Shown: positions 24,307 to 32,110, numbered from the stretch's first letter. The stretch is DNA of 36,363 nucleotides from Patescibacteria group bacterium (GCA_028711415.1 JAQTSG010000007.1:1-36363); one strand, 5' to 3'. Made by a program: numbers and translations. The notes: generated from the sequence alone by a model not told the origin.

Positions 24307-27300
24307 ATGTCTTCCTAAATTCGCAAATATCAAAAAAATCGCAAAATGGGCAAAGCGCCGACGGGTTGGGAGGAAAGTCCCCCTTCTTTATAGCCGCAAT
24401 CGTATTAACAATTTTTTCTTTTGTTTTTTCCAACTCTTCCCGGCTGCCTAAAAATTTAACCTCGGTATTATTGTCCAGATAATAGAAAGCCAAAGAGTCT
24501 ATTTCTTGGCGAAAAAGTTCTTCGGCCGCTAACTGATAAATTAAGAGCTGGTATTTTTCTTCAAAAACTAATTTATCCTTGGGACCGCCGGTTTTATAAT
24601 CAATAATTTTTATCTTGCCTGCCCCGCCTTGGCGGTGGCCATTTGCTTCATCAATTCTATCCATTACCCCCCGCACTGTATATAATTCGTTGCCAACTTT
24701 AACCTTAGTATTAAAACCCTTTTCCAAAAAAATAGCTTTTGGCCAATCATCCTTATGTTTCTCATAAAAATCTTTTAAAATCTCTTTACCTTTTTTCTTA
24801 TACTTCTCTTTCTCTATTTTATCCTTATACCAGTCATCAATCCAGCTCTGCTCATATAATTTTAAGATCTCTTCTAGACTAATTTTAATATCTTTTTTAT
24901 CTGCTTGGGCTAAACCTGCCGAAGCGCCGAATAAATCCGTCTGCTCCTTACTCTTTTTCTCTTCAATCAAGCTGAATAATTTCTGTAAAGTTGAGTGCAT
25001 AGTTTTGCCAAAAGAAAAAATATATTTTCCTCGGATTGGAACTCTTAAAATATGGGCAAAGCGGTATTGGTAAGGGCAATTAGAAAATGCCGCCAATTGC
25101 GTATAGGAAAAATAAGAAGGAATGGAAAAATTTACGGTTTTATTTTCGGCCGCCACGGTCGGTTTTTTTATTAAAACATTTTTACCTAAAATTTTGTTTT
25201 CTTGATTTTTTGCTTGCCCCTCGAAGCCTTGGCGTAGTGGGGTTTTTTTGCTTTCTTGAATAAGCCCACATTCTTCTAAAAATCGCGATGGTTTTTTAAG
25301 CCGGGCGCCGCCATAATCAGCCGCCCAGGAAAAATATAAATCATTTTTTGCCCGAGTCATAGCGACATAAAACAACCGCCTTTCTTCTTCCAAATGGATA
25401 TCGCCTTCCGGTAAAATTTCTTTAACTAAAGCGTCCGGAATGGCAATTTGTTCGCTTCTTTCAATCGTGGGAAAACGCTTGTCCACTAAACCGGCGATAA
25501 AAACATATTTAAATTCCAGACCCTTAGCCCCATGGACTGTCATTACTTTAATCGCTTCCGGACCGGCCTCGGGGTCAACCGGCATCGTTCCTTCTTCCCC
25601 TGCGTCAATTTCCATCTGCAATTCGTTTAAAAACGCTTTAACGCTTTTATCATCACTGCCTTTTTCAAATTTTTCCACCCTTTTCATAAACTGGTTAAGG
25701 TAGCCGGCAACTTCCCGGCTTTTTTGCTCATCTTGCGCTAATAAATATTTTAAATAGCCGCTGTCGTTTAGAAAAGCTAAAATAATTTCACTGGCATTTT
25801 TATCCCTGGTTAGACCGGTATGTTTAGCAATTATTGATAAAACCGCCTCCGCTTTTTTCCTCACCTCCATCCCCAAGTTTAGGGCAGAAACGTTCTGCAT
25901 AACTTCATAAAGCGACCAAGCCTTTTTATTAGCCCAATAATTAAAATTAACCAGCTCTTTGTAAGTAAAATTGAAAATCGGCAAATTTAAAACGCGGTAA
26001 GCAGCTATGCTTTCATGATAATCATCCAATAATTTTAAATAAGCGATTACGTCCATTATCACCGGCTTGGTGTAAAGGCCGCGGGACGATAAAAATTGGT
26101 AAGGCAATTCGGCCGCGGCTAAAAAGGAGCAAATTTCCTTAGCGCTCTCATTGGCTCGGACTAAAATCGCGAAATCGTCCCAGGTAGCATTTTTATCTTT
26201 AATCTTTAAGTCCGCGATTTTTTCAATTATTAATTTTATCTCCTCGTTCAAATCTTTGCCTTCTATAACCTCTATCACCCCCTCGCCTTTATTATCAGCC
26301 ACCAACCTTTTATTTAATTCTGTTTTTGCTTGCCCCTCGAATCCGCCAGCTGGCCGGAGCAGTGGGGTGTTTTTGTGTTTTTGTGTCTTTGTGTTCAGTT
26401 GATACTCCAGCCGGTTCGGGTCATTCTGCTTTATAAACTTATAAGACAAATCTAAAATATTCTGCTTATTGCGATAATTGTTTACCAGAAAAATCTGTTC
26501 GGCCTGCGGATAATCTTTCTTAAACTGCAAAATATTGGAAACTGACGCCCCCCGGAATTTATAAATTGACTGGTCGTCATCGCCAACGACTACCAAATTA
26601 TTTTTCGGGCTGGCGATCATTTTTATAAGTTCATACTGCGCCCAGTTAGTGTCCTGAAACTCGTCTAATAAAATATATTTGAATTGCTTTCGGTATTTTT
26701 CTAAAATCGCCGGTCTCTGCCTAAATAACTTTAGGCAATAATTTATTAAATCCCCAAAATCCAAAGCGCTGTTGTCTAAAAGCAACTGCTGATAAACGTG
26801 ATAAGCGTTCGCCACCTCATTTATCCTCGCCACTTCTTGGGTTGCAATTTCTGAATTAATTTCACTATCATTATTTTGAAAATTAGTAATATTTTGAATT
26901 TTGAATTTTGAATTTTGAATTTGTTTAGGATTTAGGATTTTGGATTTAGGATTTTTTCTTTTATTCCCGCCTAACATTCCATCCAAGTTTTCCTTAAGTT
27001 CTGTGGCATATTCAAGATACTGGGCCGGGCTGATGTCTTCGTCTTTGGCCCTAGAAAAATGTTTTATTAAAGCGTGAATAAATTTTGTCGGATTGCCCAT
27101 CGGCCGGTAATAATCCAAATCAAATTTATCCAGATTTTTCTTTACCAAAGAGTATTGTTCAAATTCATTCAGCAGTTTAGAATTATCAGGCAGTCCGATA
27201 TCCAGTCCGTGCTCTTTTAAAATCCGTTCGCCAAAACTATGAAAAGTGGAAATCCATAAATCCAAATAGCCCATGGGCAATAACCGGTCAACCCGCTCTT

Positions 27301-27505
27301 CCATTTCCCCGGCCGCTTTTTCCGTAAAAGTTAAAGCTAAAATTTCATCGGATTTTGCCCAACCCTGCTCAATAATATAAGCGATTCTTTGCGTAATAAC
27401 CGTGGTTTTGCCTGTACCAGCTCCGGCCACAATCAAAAGCGGCCCGTCTTTATGAAGGACGGCTTTTAGCTGTTCTTTATTTAAATTTTCCATTAAATTT
27501 TCCAT
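24305..27505 (-). CDS. UvrD/PcrA-family DNA helicase fused to an Fe-S PD-(D/E)XK nuclease
   Basis: The protein has 1066 residues. Superfamily 1 helicase motifs: Walker A GAGTGKTT (28-35), LTFTEKAAGEM, YILLDEFQDTNWAQYELI, VVGDDDQSIYKFRGA, NYRNKQNIL, TVHGAKGLEFKYVFIAGL and RRLFYVAMTRAK. The C-terminal region has NCPYQYRF, then GVMDRIDE ... IKIIDYKTG (PD-(D/E)XK) and CPFCDFFDIC. These cysteines fit the 4Fe-4S nucleases of the AddB/Cas4 kind. So this is an AddA/RecB-like repair helicase-nuclease. Four short repeat or palindrome segments are read in frame (24617, 25207, 26323 and 26878). The start at 27505 is 6 nt from a -10, so the transcript may be leaderless; a second ATG lies at 27493. Confidence 0.93.
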   Translation of the reverse strand: MENLMENLNKEQLKAVLHKDGPLLIVAGAGTGKTTVITQRIAYIIEQGWAKSDEILALTFTEKAAGEMEERVDRLLPMGYLDLWISTFHSFGERILKEHGLDIGLPDNSKLLNEFEQYSLVKKNLDKFDLDYYRPMGNPTKFIHALIKHFSRAKDEDISPAQYLEYATELKENLDGMLGGNKRKNPKSKILNPKQIQNSKFKIQNITNFQNNDSEINSEIATQEVARINEVANAYHVYQQLLLDNSALDFGDLINYCLKLFRQRPAILEKYRKQFKYILLDEFQDTNWAQYELIKMIASPKNNLVVVGDDDQSIYKFRGASVSNILQFKKDYPQAEQIFLVNNYRNKQNILDLSYKFIKQNDPNRLEYQLNTKTQKHKNTPLLRPAGGFEGQAKTELNKRLVADNKGEGVIEVIEGKDLNEEIKLIIEKIADLKIKDKNATWDDFAILVRANESAKEICSFLAAAELPYQFLSSRGLYTKPVIMDVIAYLKLLDDYHESIAAYRVLNLPIFNFTYKELVNFNYWANKKAWSLYEVMQNVSALNLGMEVRKKAEAVLSIIAKHTGLTRDKNASEIILAFLNDSGYLKYLLAQDEQKSREVAGYLNQFMKRVEKFEKGSDDKSVKAFLNELQMEIDAGEEGTMPVDPEAGPEAIKVMTVHGAKGLEFKYVFIAGLVDKRFPTIERSEQIAIPDALVKEILPEGDIHLEEERRLFYVAMTRAKNDLYFSWAADYGGARLKKPSRFLEECGLIQESKKTPLRQGFEGQAKNQENKILGKNVLIKKPTVAAENKTVNFSIPSYFSYTQLAAFSNCPYQYRFAHILRVPIRGKYIFSFGKTMHSTLQKLFSLIEEKKSKEQTDLFGASAGLAQADKKDIKISLEEILKLYEQSWIDDWYKDKIEKEKYKKKGKEILKDFYEKHKDDWPKAIFLEKGFNTKVKVGNELYTVRGVMDRIDEANGHRQGGAGKIKIIDYKTGGPKDKLVFEEKYQLLIYQLAAEELFRQEIDSLAFYYLDNNTEVKFLGSREELEKTKEKIVNTIAAIKKGDFPPNPSALCPFCDFFDICEFRKT
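24617..24640. repeat. GC-rich palindrome inside the helicase gene (nuclease domain)
   Basis: CTGCCCCGCCTTGGCGGTGG includes CCGCC/GGCGG paired over 5 bp around TT. It encodes the extra residues NGHRQGGAG between DRIDEA and KIKIIDYKTG, directly in the PD-(D/E)XK core, and resembles the insert in ybeY. Confidence 0.6.
25207..25248. repeat. In-frame hairpin element in the helicase gene, copy 1
   Basis: The block starts TTTTTGCTTGCCCCTCGAA, as does copy 2, then GCCTTGGCG and TAGTGGGGT. CCCC/GGGG and GCC/GGC pairs give a hairpin. It encodes the segment TPLRQGFEGQAK. Confidence 0.75.
26323..26371. repeat. In-frame hairpin element in the helicase gene, copy 2
   Basis: It starts with the same TTTTTGCTTGCCCCTCGAA as copy 1 and ends GTGGGGTG, with the longer internal palindrome CCGCCAGCTGGCCGG between. 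It encodes TPLLRPAGGFEGQAK. The two copies lie about 1.1 kb apart in one gene and differ mainly in the loop. Confidence 0.78.
26878..26960. repeat. Short-period repeat inside the helicase gene
   Basis: About four ATTTTGAA-type units are followed by TTAGGATT units. They are read in frame as NPKSKILNPKQIQNSKFKIQ, in a place where other UvrD proteins have no conserved sequence. Confidence 0.65.
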
Positions 27506-27511
27506 ACTATA

Positions 27512-27540
27512 ATCATAGCTAATAATCCCTAAATCAGCAA
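27512..27540 (-). promoter_or_regulatory. Promoter of the helicase-nuclease gene
   Basis: On the minus strand TTGCTG (27535-27540) and TATGAT (27512-27517) are separated by 17 bp. The expected start site is at or next to the ATG at 27505. It stands back to back with the plus-strand RNA promoter at 27550. Confidence 0.6.
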
Positions 27541-27549
27541 ATAAAAAAT

Positions 27550-27578
27550 TTGACTAATCTCTTTAATTTTTCTATAAT
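27550..27578 (+). promoter_or_regulatory. Near-consensus promoter for the 300-nt RNA
   Basis: TTGACT (27550-27555), spacer of exactly 17 bp, and TATAAT (27573-27578). The expected start is about 27585. No protein gene follows on this strand before the terminator at 27851-27884. Confidence 0.8.
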
Positions 27579-27584
27579 AAAAAT

Positions 27585-27884
27585 GCTTCCTTAAATAAGT
27601 GGGAAGCAGGCGTCAAAAAAACGGCACGAGGGGTTGTCCCTCCAAAAACGTTTCTTCGGCGCGAGAGTCGCAAATGCTTCAAATGCTTCAAAAAAGGAGC
27701 TTCTTATGAATCGCTCCATGTCGACCAGCAACTCGTCGTAAATCCAGATGCCGCTTTTTGGGTCCTGAGAGGGGTCTCCCTACCTAAAAAGCTGGAGGGC
27801 ATAACGGGAGAACGACAGAAGAGTTGTTGGCGAAAGCATCAATGGTGTGGGCCGGGCTTTTTAAAAGTCCGGCTCTATTTTTTT
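27585..27884 (+). ncRNA. Candidate structured non-coding RNA of about 300 nt
   Basis: The region has a TTGACT-17-TATAAT promoter on one side and an intrinsic terminator on the other, without a convincing ORF in any frame. It can fold into several helices. A 5' hairpin is GCTTCC/GGAAGC (27585-27590/27602-27607). GAGGG/CCCTC is at 27628-27642. GGAGCTTC pairs with GAATCGCTCC at 27696-27717. A long helix pairs 27721-27738 with 27813-27833 over 17 bp with two bulges and one G-U pair. Nested inside are ATGCC/GGCAT (27748-27752/27798-27802) and GCTTTTTGGGT/ACCTAAAAAGC (27753-27763/27782-27792) with an apical GAGA/TCTC. ATGCTT (27683-27688 or 27674-27679) can pair with AAGCAT (27834-27839). I do not recognise the tmRNA tRNA-like ends, the RNase P core, or SRP or 6S features. 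It does not precede a plus-strand gene, so a cis riboswitch is unlikely. Function unknown. Confidence 0.7.
27851..27884 (+). terminator. Intrinsic terminator of the 300-nt RNA
   Basis: GCCGGGCTTT (27851-27860) pairs with 27864-27873 over 10 bp with one G-U pair. It is followed shortly by seven T (27878-27884). Confidence 0.85.
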
Positions 27885-27894
27885 ATTAAAAATG

Positions 27895-27924
27895 AAGGCG
27901 AGATTCGCTAATCTCGCCTTTTTT
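27895..27924. terminator. Second hairpin, probable ackA terminator
   Basis: AAGGCGAGATT (27895-27905) is perfectly complementary to 27910-27920. It has T-rich flanks on both strands (T-run at 27919-27924 on plus; A-run before it), so it can end ackA transcripts and back up the RNA terminator. Confidence 0.8.
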
Positions 27925-27944
27925 ATTTTGACTCTTTATTCCTC

Positions 27945-29132
27945 CTATAATCCGTTAACCACTTTGGCCGTTTCCCTGGCCACGATAATTTCTTCGTTGG
28001 TTTCCAGAACCAGTGCGGCTATTTCCGAACCAGGAGCATGAATCTGCTCTTCATTTTTTTTGTTCGCCTCCTCATCAAGGATGAACCCCAGGAATCCCAG
28101 AGAGGAAAGCACTTCGGCCCGAAGTTCTGCGTCTCCCTGCCCAGTGCCACCGGAAAAGCAGATTGCATCCACCCCGCCCATGAGCAGAATATAGGCGCCC
28201 ATGTAGAACTTGATATCGTAGATGAACTTGGCGCGGGCGAGCTTGCACTGTTCGGCCAGCGGACCACCAGCCGCTATTTCCGCCAGAATATCCCGCATAT
28301 CTCCGGACTTTCCGGAAATCCCTTTGAGGCCGCCGTTGGTGCTCAACTGGCGAAATACCTCTCCCATGGTCAAACCGGTTTTCTCCATAATGAAGGGAAT
28401 GGCAAAAGCGTCAATATCGCCAACGCGATTACTTTGAAGAAGGCCGGATTGCGGAGTAAGGCCCATGGAAGTATCAATCGCCACGCCGTTTTTGAATGCG
28501 CAGACTGACGAAGACCCACCCAGATGGCAGGCGATGATTTTGTGGTTTTTGGGGTCAAGCCCGAGAATCCGGATGGTTTCGCCAGTCACGTACCGGAATG
28601 AAGCGCCATGATACCCGTACTTGCGGACACCAAGCTTAATCCACTCATACGGCACGCCATACACCTGGGCATAATCAGGTCTGTTGATATGAAATCCCGG
28701 CTCAAAAACCCCGACTAAGGGCTTGTCCGGCAAAAGTTCACGGAACATCTTGATCGCTTGAAGATAGGGCGGATTGTGAGCCGGAGCTAAAGGAGCATAC
28801 TCCTTCATAGCCGCAAGAACATCGTCAGTTAAAAGCACTGACCCATTCTTTTCTCCAGCCTGCACCGTCTTAAAACCAACCGCATCAATTAGGGAATTGA
28901 GTATCATCGTAGAAAGAAAAGTAAGGCAGATCTTCACGGCCTCGCCCTGACTGGCAACTAGCCGCTCCTCATCAACCTTAAGAATGTTTGTTCCGAGATA
29001 GAAACGAATCCACGCATTTTCTGACCCGACCCGATCAATACCTCCCCGAGCAAGAACCTTCTCCTCGTCGCCCATATCAATAACTTGGAATTTGAACGAC
29101 GTTGACCCGATGTTGCAGACCAAAACTATCAT
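27945..29132 (-). CDS. ackA: Divergent acetate/propionate kinase family protein
   Basis: This is an ASKHA-fold kinase that in classical members exchanges phosphate between acetyl phosphate and ADP. It has 395 residues, normal length. Retained: VCNIGSTSFKF (N7, S10, S12, K14), AHNP, YGYHGASF (H175), DTSMGLTP, NRVGDID (R236) and TNEEIIVARET. Changed at sites usually invariant: GHRVVHGG is GFKTVQAG (Arg to Lys88), FDTAFH is FEPGFH (catalytic Asp to Glu144), and HLGNG is HLGGS (Asn to Gly206). Substrate may therefore differ. The start is fixed by AGGAGGGGG just upstream of the ATG. A TTGACA-17-TATTAT promoter precedes it. No pta gene is nearby. Base composition is visibly more GC-rich than the neighbours, which hints at transfer. 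Confidence 0.88.
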   Translation of the reverse strand: MIVLVCNIGSTSFKFQVIDMGDEEKVLARGGIDRVGSENAWIRFYLGTNILKVDEERLVASQGEAVKICLTFLSTMILNSLIDAVGFKTVQAGEKNGSVLLTDDVLAAMKEYAPLAPAHNPPYLQAIKMFRELLPDKPLVGVFEPGFHINRPDYAQVYGVPYEWIKLGVRKYGYHGASFRYVTGETIRILGLDPKNHKIIACHLGGSSSVCAFKNGVAIDTSMGLTPQSGLLQSNRVGDIDAFAIPFIMEKTGLTMGEVFRQLSTNGGLKGISGKSGDMRDILAEIAAGGPLAEQCKLARAKFIYDIKFYMGAYILLMGGVDAICFSGGTGQGDAELRAEVLSSLGFLGFILDEEANKKNEEQIHAPGSEIAALVLETNEEIIVARETAKVVNGL

Positions 29133-29195
29133 GGCCCCCTCCTAGAAAAAATATGGATTGTAAGGTACCTAGAATATAAAAAACAACTTCAAGAA

Positions 29196-29224
29196 ATAAT
29201 ATAATCAAATAGCATTAATGTCAA
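29196..29224 (-). promoter_or_regulatory. ackA promoter
   Basis: On the minus strand perfect TTGACA (29219-29224) and TATTAT (29196-29201) are 17 bp apart. They predict a leader of about 58 nt with a strong ribosome-binding site. Confidence 0.8.
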
Positions 29225-29267
29225 CATGATTCGTTTTATTCGTTCGGTTTCGTCTCGTTAGTATATA

Positions 29268-30530
29268 TTAAAACTTTAAAATCTTCTCAAACTTCTTTTT
29301 ATCCTTAAACGGCCCGATGATAGCTAAATTCAAGCTCTTATTTTCAAAAATATTTTTAGCCACTCTCTTTAAATCCGAAGCTCTTACCCGATTAATTTTC
29401 TTAAAAAAATCTTCAGGCGTTAAAATCCTGTCGCCTAAAATCATCCGCTCCGCGTACCAGCCGGCCATATCGTCAGACGCTTCCAATTTTATAACCGAAC
29501 GGCCGCGGATTAAATCTTTGGTCCTTTTTAATTCTTTTTCGGGCACTAAAATATTTTTTAATTTTTTGTATTCAGCTAAAATTATTTTTATGGCTTCTTC
29601 TATTTTACTAACCGGCACGCCGGCCTGCGTGGTTAAATAGCCGGTGTCCGTATAAAACTCGGCCTGGGTCCTGACGTAGTAAGCGAGGCCTTTTCTTTCC
29701 CTTAATTCCGTAAAAAGCCGGGAGCTCATTGACCCGCCCAGAATAATGGATAAAACTTTTAAAATAAATTCGTCCTTATGGCCGGTCGGAATTCCTCTTA
29801 CGCCTAAGGAAATATTGGCCTGACCGGTTTTTTTATAATAAATCTTAACTTGCGGTTTTACCTGATTTTCTTTTATTTTTACCTTATCTTTAAAATCGGT
29901 TTTTCCTAAACGGGAAAAATAACGGCTGATTAGTTTTTCGCTGTCGCCCTTAATATTGCCAGCTAAGCAGATAGCCACTCTGTCCGCCCCGTATTGTGAT
30001 TTTAAATAATTAATTAAATCCTCCCGTCCCAGTTTTGAAACGGTTTCTTTCTCGCCGATTACTTCCCAGCCGGCCGGGCTGTCCCCATAAAGGCCTTCTT
30101 CAAAAATATCTTCAATATGAATCATCGGATTGTCATGGCGCATATTTATTTCTTCAATAATCACTCCCTTTTCCCGATCAATCTCTTTTTGTTCAAATTT
30201 AGAATTAAGAAGCATATCGCTTACAATATCAACCGCTAATTCTATTTTTGTGCTGTCAACTTTTACGAAGTAACCCGTATATTCTTTCGAAGTAAAGGCG
30301 TTAAATTCCGCTCCGACTTTATCAAGTTCTCCGGCAATCGCTAAAGTCGTCGGCCGTTTTTTCGTTCCTTTAAAAAACATATGCTCTAAAAAATGGGAAA
30401 TGCCGTTATTGGTTTTAGTTTTATATTTTGAACCGGTCCTAACCATTACTAAAATCGTTATCGTTTTCGTCCCGGTCATGGGCGCCGTTATCAATTTCAG
30501 CCCGTTTTTTAAGATCTTTTGTTTATACAT
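29268..30530 (-). CDS. M16 family zinc peptidase (insulinase / processing peptidase-like)
   Basis: The protein has 420 residues, the length of the small bacterial M16B enzymes such as YmxG/PqqL-type and mitochondrial processing peptidase β relatives. The inverted zinc motif HFLEH is at 46-50 (GISHFLEHMFFKGT). The distal Glu ligand lies in the EIDREKGVIIEEI segment at about 115-128. The second, non-catalytic half contains the usual GLAYYVRTQAEFYTDTGYL. No signal peptide is visible, so a cytoplasmic location is likely. The natural substrate is unknown. It is located upstream of ackA, which has its own promoter. Confidence 0.93.
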   Translation of the reverse strand: MYKQKILKNGLKLITAPMTGTKTITILVMVRTGSKYKTKTNNGISHFLEHMFFKGTKKRPTTLAIAGELDKVGAEFNAFTSKEYTGYFVKVDSTKIELAVDIVSDMLLNSKFEQKEIDREKGVIIEEINMRHDNPMIHIEDIFEEGLYGDSPAGWEVIGEKETVSKLGREDLINYLKSQYGADRVAICLAGNIKGDSEKLISRYFSRLGKTDFKDKVKIKENQVKPQVKIYYKKTGQANISLGVRGIPTGHKDEFILKVLSIILGGSMSSRLFTELRERKGLAYYVRTQAEFYTDTGYLTTQAGVPVSKIEEAIKIILAEYKKLKNILVPEKELKRTKDLIRGRSVIKLEASDDMAGWYAERMILGDRILTPEDFFKKINRVRASDLKRVAKNIFENKSLNLAIIGPFKDKKKFEKILKF

Positions 30531-30579
30531 GAAAATAATTTTAAATTTTATAATTTTTAATTTTTAAATAATGCGACCT

Positions 30580-30649
30580 TTGAAAAATTGCGTTAAGAAT
30601 TTTTCAACGAGAGCGCTTTTTTGCGTCGCTTTTTTCTAAAAAAAGCGAC
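30580..30649. repeat. Two tandem palindromes between the ligase and M16 genes
   Basis: TTGAAAAATT (30580-30589) pairs perfectly with 30598-30607, and GTCGCTTTTTT (30625-30635) pairs perfectly with 30639-30649. Neither is followed by a proper T-tract. They fill much of the 200-bp spacer. Confidence 0.7.
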
Positions 30650-30733
30650 CCTACGGAGCAAAACCAAATCTACCTAAATTGTGACCGAACAAATTCGTCT
30701 ACGCAACATATGGAATATTTTTTTAGCATAGAT

Positions 30734-32110
30734 TTAAATAGAATTATCTAATCTATACCAATTATTGGCTAAAATTAACCCAGCAACCAGCCAAAACCAC
30801 AAAACCCCAAAATGCAAGCTCCAATACCAATGGTCAACCATCATCATTATAACTAAAGCCATTAGAATAGACAAACCGAAATATTTTCCCTTTTTTATTA
30901 AATCCCACCCTAAGAATCCTAAGAGTCCCAAAAATCCTAATAATCCTAACACCCCCACCTCCGTCCAAACTAATAAAAACACATTATGGACCGGCTGATA
31001 ATTCCAGCTTTCCATCCCGGGATTTTTCTCTGCCAAGACACGAGTATAATTGCCCAAACCGACACCAAACAGCCAATTATCTTTTATCATCGTTTTGGCA
31101 TCAGCCAAAGACTGGATTCTTTCCGTGTTTGATTTAATTTCCAGTCTCGTATCTTTTGATAGCCGCGTTAAAACCAAATCGCCGTAAAAATTAAACAAGA
31201 CAAAAATTAAAATTCCGGCCGCCAAAATTATTTTTAGCAGTTCTCTTTGCTTTAAAAAATCTTTTTTAGCTAAAAATATAAAAAGCATCAGTAAAACTCC
31301 GGCTATCAAGCCAGCCCACGCCCCGCGGGAAAAAGTGAAAAACAGCGCTAACAAAAATAATAAAATAATAAAATAATAAAATAATTTGGATTTTAAAATT
31401 CGTTTAGCAATTGATAATTTGTAATTCGTAATTGATAATTCGGCAATAAAATATCCAACCAAAAGCAAAACACCCACCGCCAAAATTCCTCCCAACATAT
31501 TCGGATGATCTAGCCCCCCGTAAGCCCTAAGCCATCTTTCCCCGATTCCATCCGCGCCAATTGTTTCTACAACTGACACGCCAAGTTCAGCCGGGTTATG
31601 CAGGGCCATTCCCAGCCATTTTGACGCGAAACTTCCCTGGGTTAAAAATTGATAAATTCCTAGGCCGGCCTGTAAAAAAATTCCTGCGAGCATTGCCCAA
31701 ATCAATTTCATCTTATTATAACTCGCGCTCGTTATAAGCCAAAACAATCCCACTCCCAATAAAAACCACCCATATTTATAAAGAGCCAGCCCTTTATCAG
31801 AAGCAAAAAAAATAGAAATAAAAACAAATAAATCTAAGAAAGCTATAAACCACCAAATTTTTGGTATCTGCCCATTAGCTGGCAAATTGGGATTTTGGAT
31901 TTGGGATTTTGTTTGACATTTGACATTTGACATTTGACATTTCAAAACTACAAACAACAACAAAACCACAAATAAAATAATATCTGTCCCATATAAACTG
32001 TACGTCGTATATTCCATCTCCCTCGCCCCGATAATCCATCTCGTCTGCCAGGGCAATAGAAAAACCAATAAATACAACCCATATTCAATTATCTTATCCA
32101 AATATCTCAT
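30734..32110 (-). CDS. O-antigen ligase family membrane protein
   Basis: The protein has 458 residues and about twelve hydrophobic helices. The Wzy/WaaL-type core is recognisable: FSRGAWAGLIAGVLLMLF, the large outer loop with NWLFGVGLGNYTRVLAE, and YQPVHNVFLLVWTEVGVLGL. The family attaches or polymerises glycan units from undecaprenyl-linked donors at the outer face of the membrane; the acceptor is unknown. Its ATG overlaps the stop of the nucleotidyltransferase-like gene by 4 nt, so translation is coupled. Three internal segments come from repeat-like DNA read in frame: 30909-30950 (tripeptide-period LLGFLGLLGFLG), 31405-31445, and 31881-31943. Confidence 0.88.
   Translation of the reverse strand: MRYLDKIIEYGLYLLVFLLPWQTRWIIGAREMEYTTYSLYGTDIILFVVLLLFVVLKCQMSNVKCQTKSQIQNPNLPANGQIPKIWWFIAFLDLFVFISIFFASDKGLALYKYGWFLLGVGLFWLITSASYNKMKLIWAMLAGIFLQAGLGIYQFLTQGSFASKWLGMALHNPAELGVSVVETIGADGIGERWLRAYGGLDHPNMLGGILAVGVLLLVGYFIAELSITNYKLSIAKRILKSKLFYYFIILLFLLALFFTFSRGAWAGLIAGVLLMLFIFLAKKDFLKQRELLKIILAAGILIFVLFNFYGDLVLTRLSKDTRLEIKSNTERIQSLADAKTMIKDNWLFGVGLGNYTRVLAEKNPGMESWNYQPVHNVFLLVWTEVGVLGLLGFLGLLGFLGWDLIKKGKYFGLSILMALVIMMMVDHWYWSLHFGVLWFWLVAGLILANNWYRLDNSI
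30909..30950. repeat. 9-nt period repeat block inside the ligase gene
   Basis: Units cctaagaat, cctaagagt, cccaaaaat, cctaataat and a partial fifth follow each other. Read on the minus strand they give the tripeptide pattern GLLGFLGLLGFLG. Unit order matches the intergenic copy at 34279-34318. Confidence 0.75.
31405..31445. repeat. Short AATTCGTAATT-type repeat inside the ligase gene
   Basis: Alternating GATAATT and GTAATT units encode part of AELSITNYKLSIAKR, a hydrophilic stretch between helices. Related units occur at 24284-24300. Confidence 0.55.
31881..31943. repeat. Short-period repeat inside the ligase gene
   Basis: TTTGGGATTTT units are followed by four GACATTT units. They are read in frame as KCQMSNVKCQTKSQIQNPNL in a loop between the first helices. 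Confidence 0.65.

Noticed and set aside
27706-27741. Eleven-codon ORF (MNRSMSTSNSS) with GGAG upstream, inside the candidate RNA
   Set aside because: The GGAG and ATG lie in a stable hairpin (27696-27717) and the end of the ORF lies in the long helix. The structure explains the sequence better than a peptide, though a leader peptide cannot be fully excluded.
27585-27884. tmRNA or RNase P RNA
   Set aside because: The ends cannot form a tRNA-like acceptor with CCA, no T-arm is seen, and the AGGAAAGTCC and closing motifs of RNase P are missing or in the wrong order. AAAGTCCGG occurs only in the terminator.
28038-28508. Long open frame on the plus strand opposite ackA
   Set aside because: It is antisense to a well-supported kinase gene, has no ribosome-binding site and shows no recognisable protein features.
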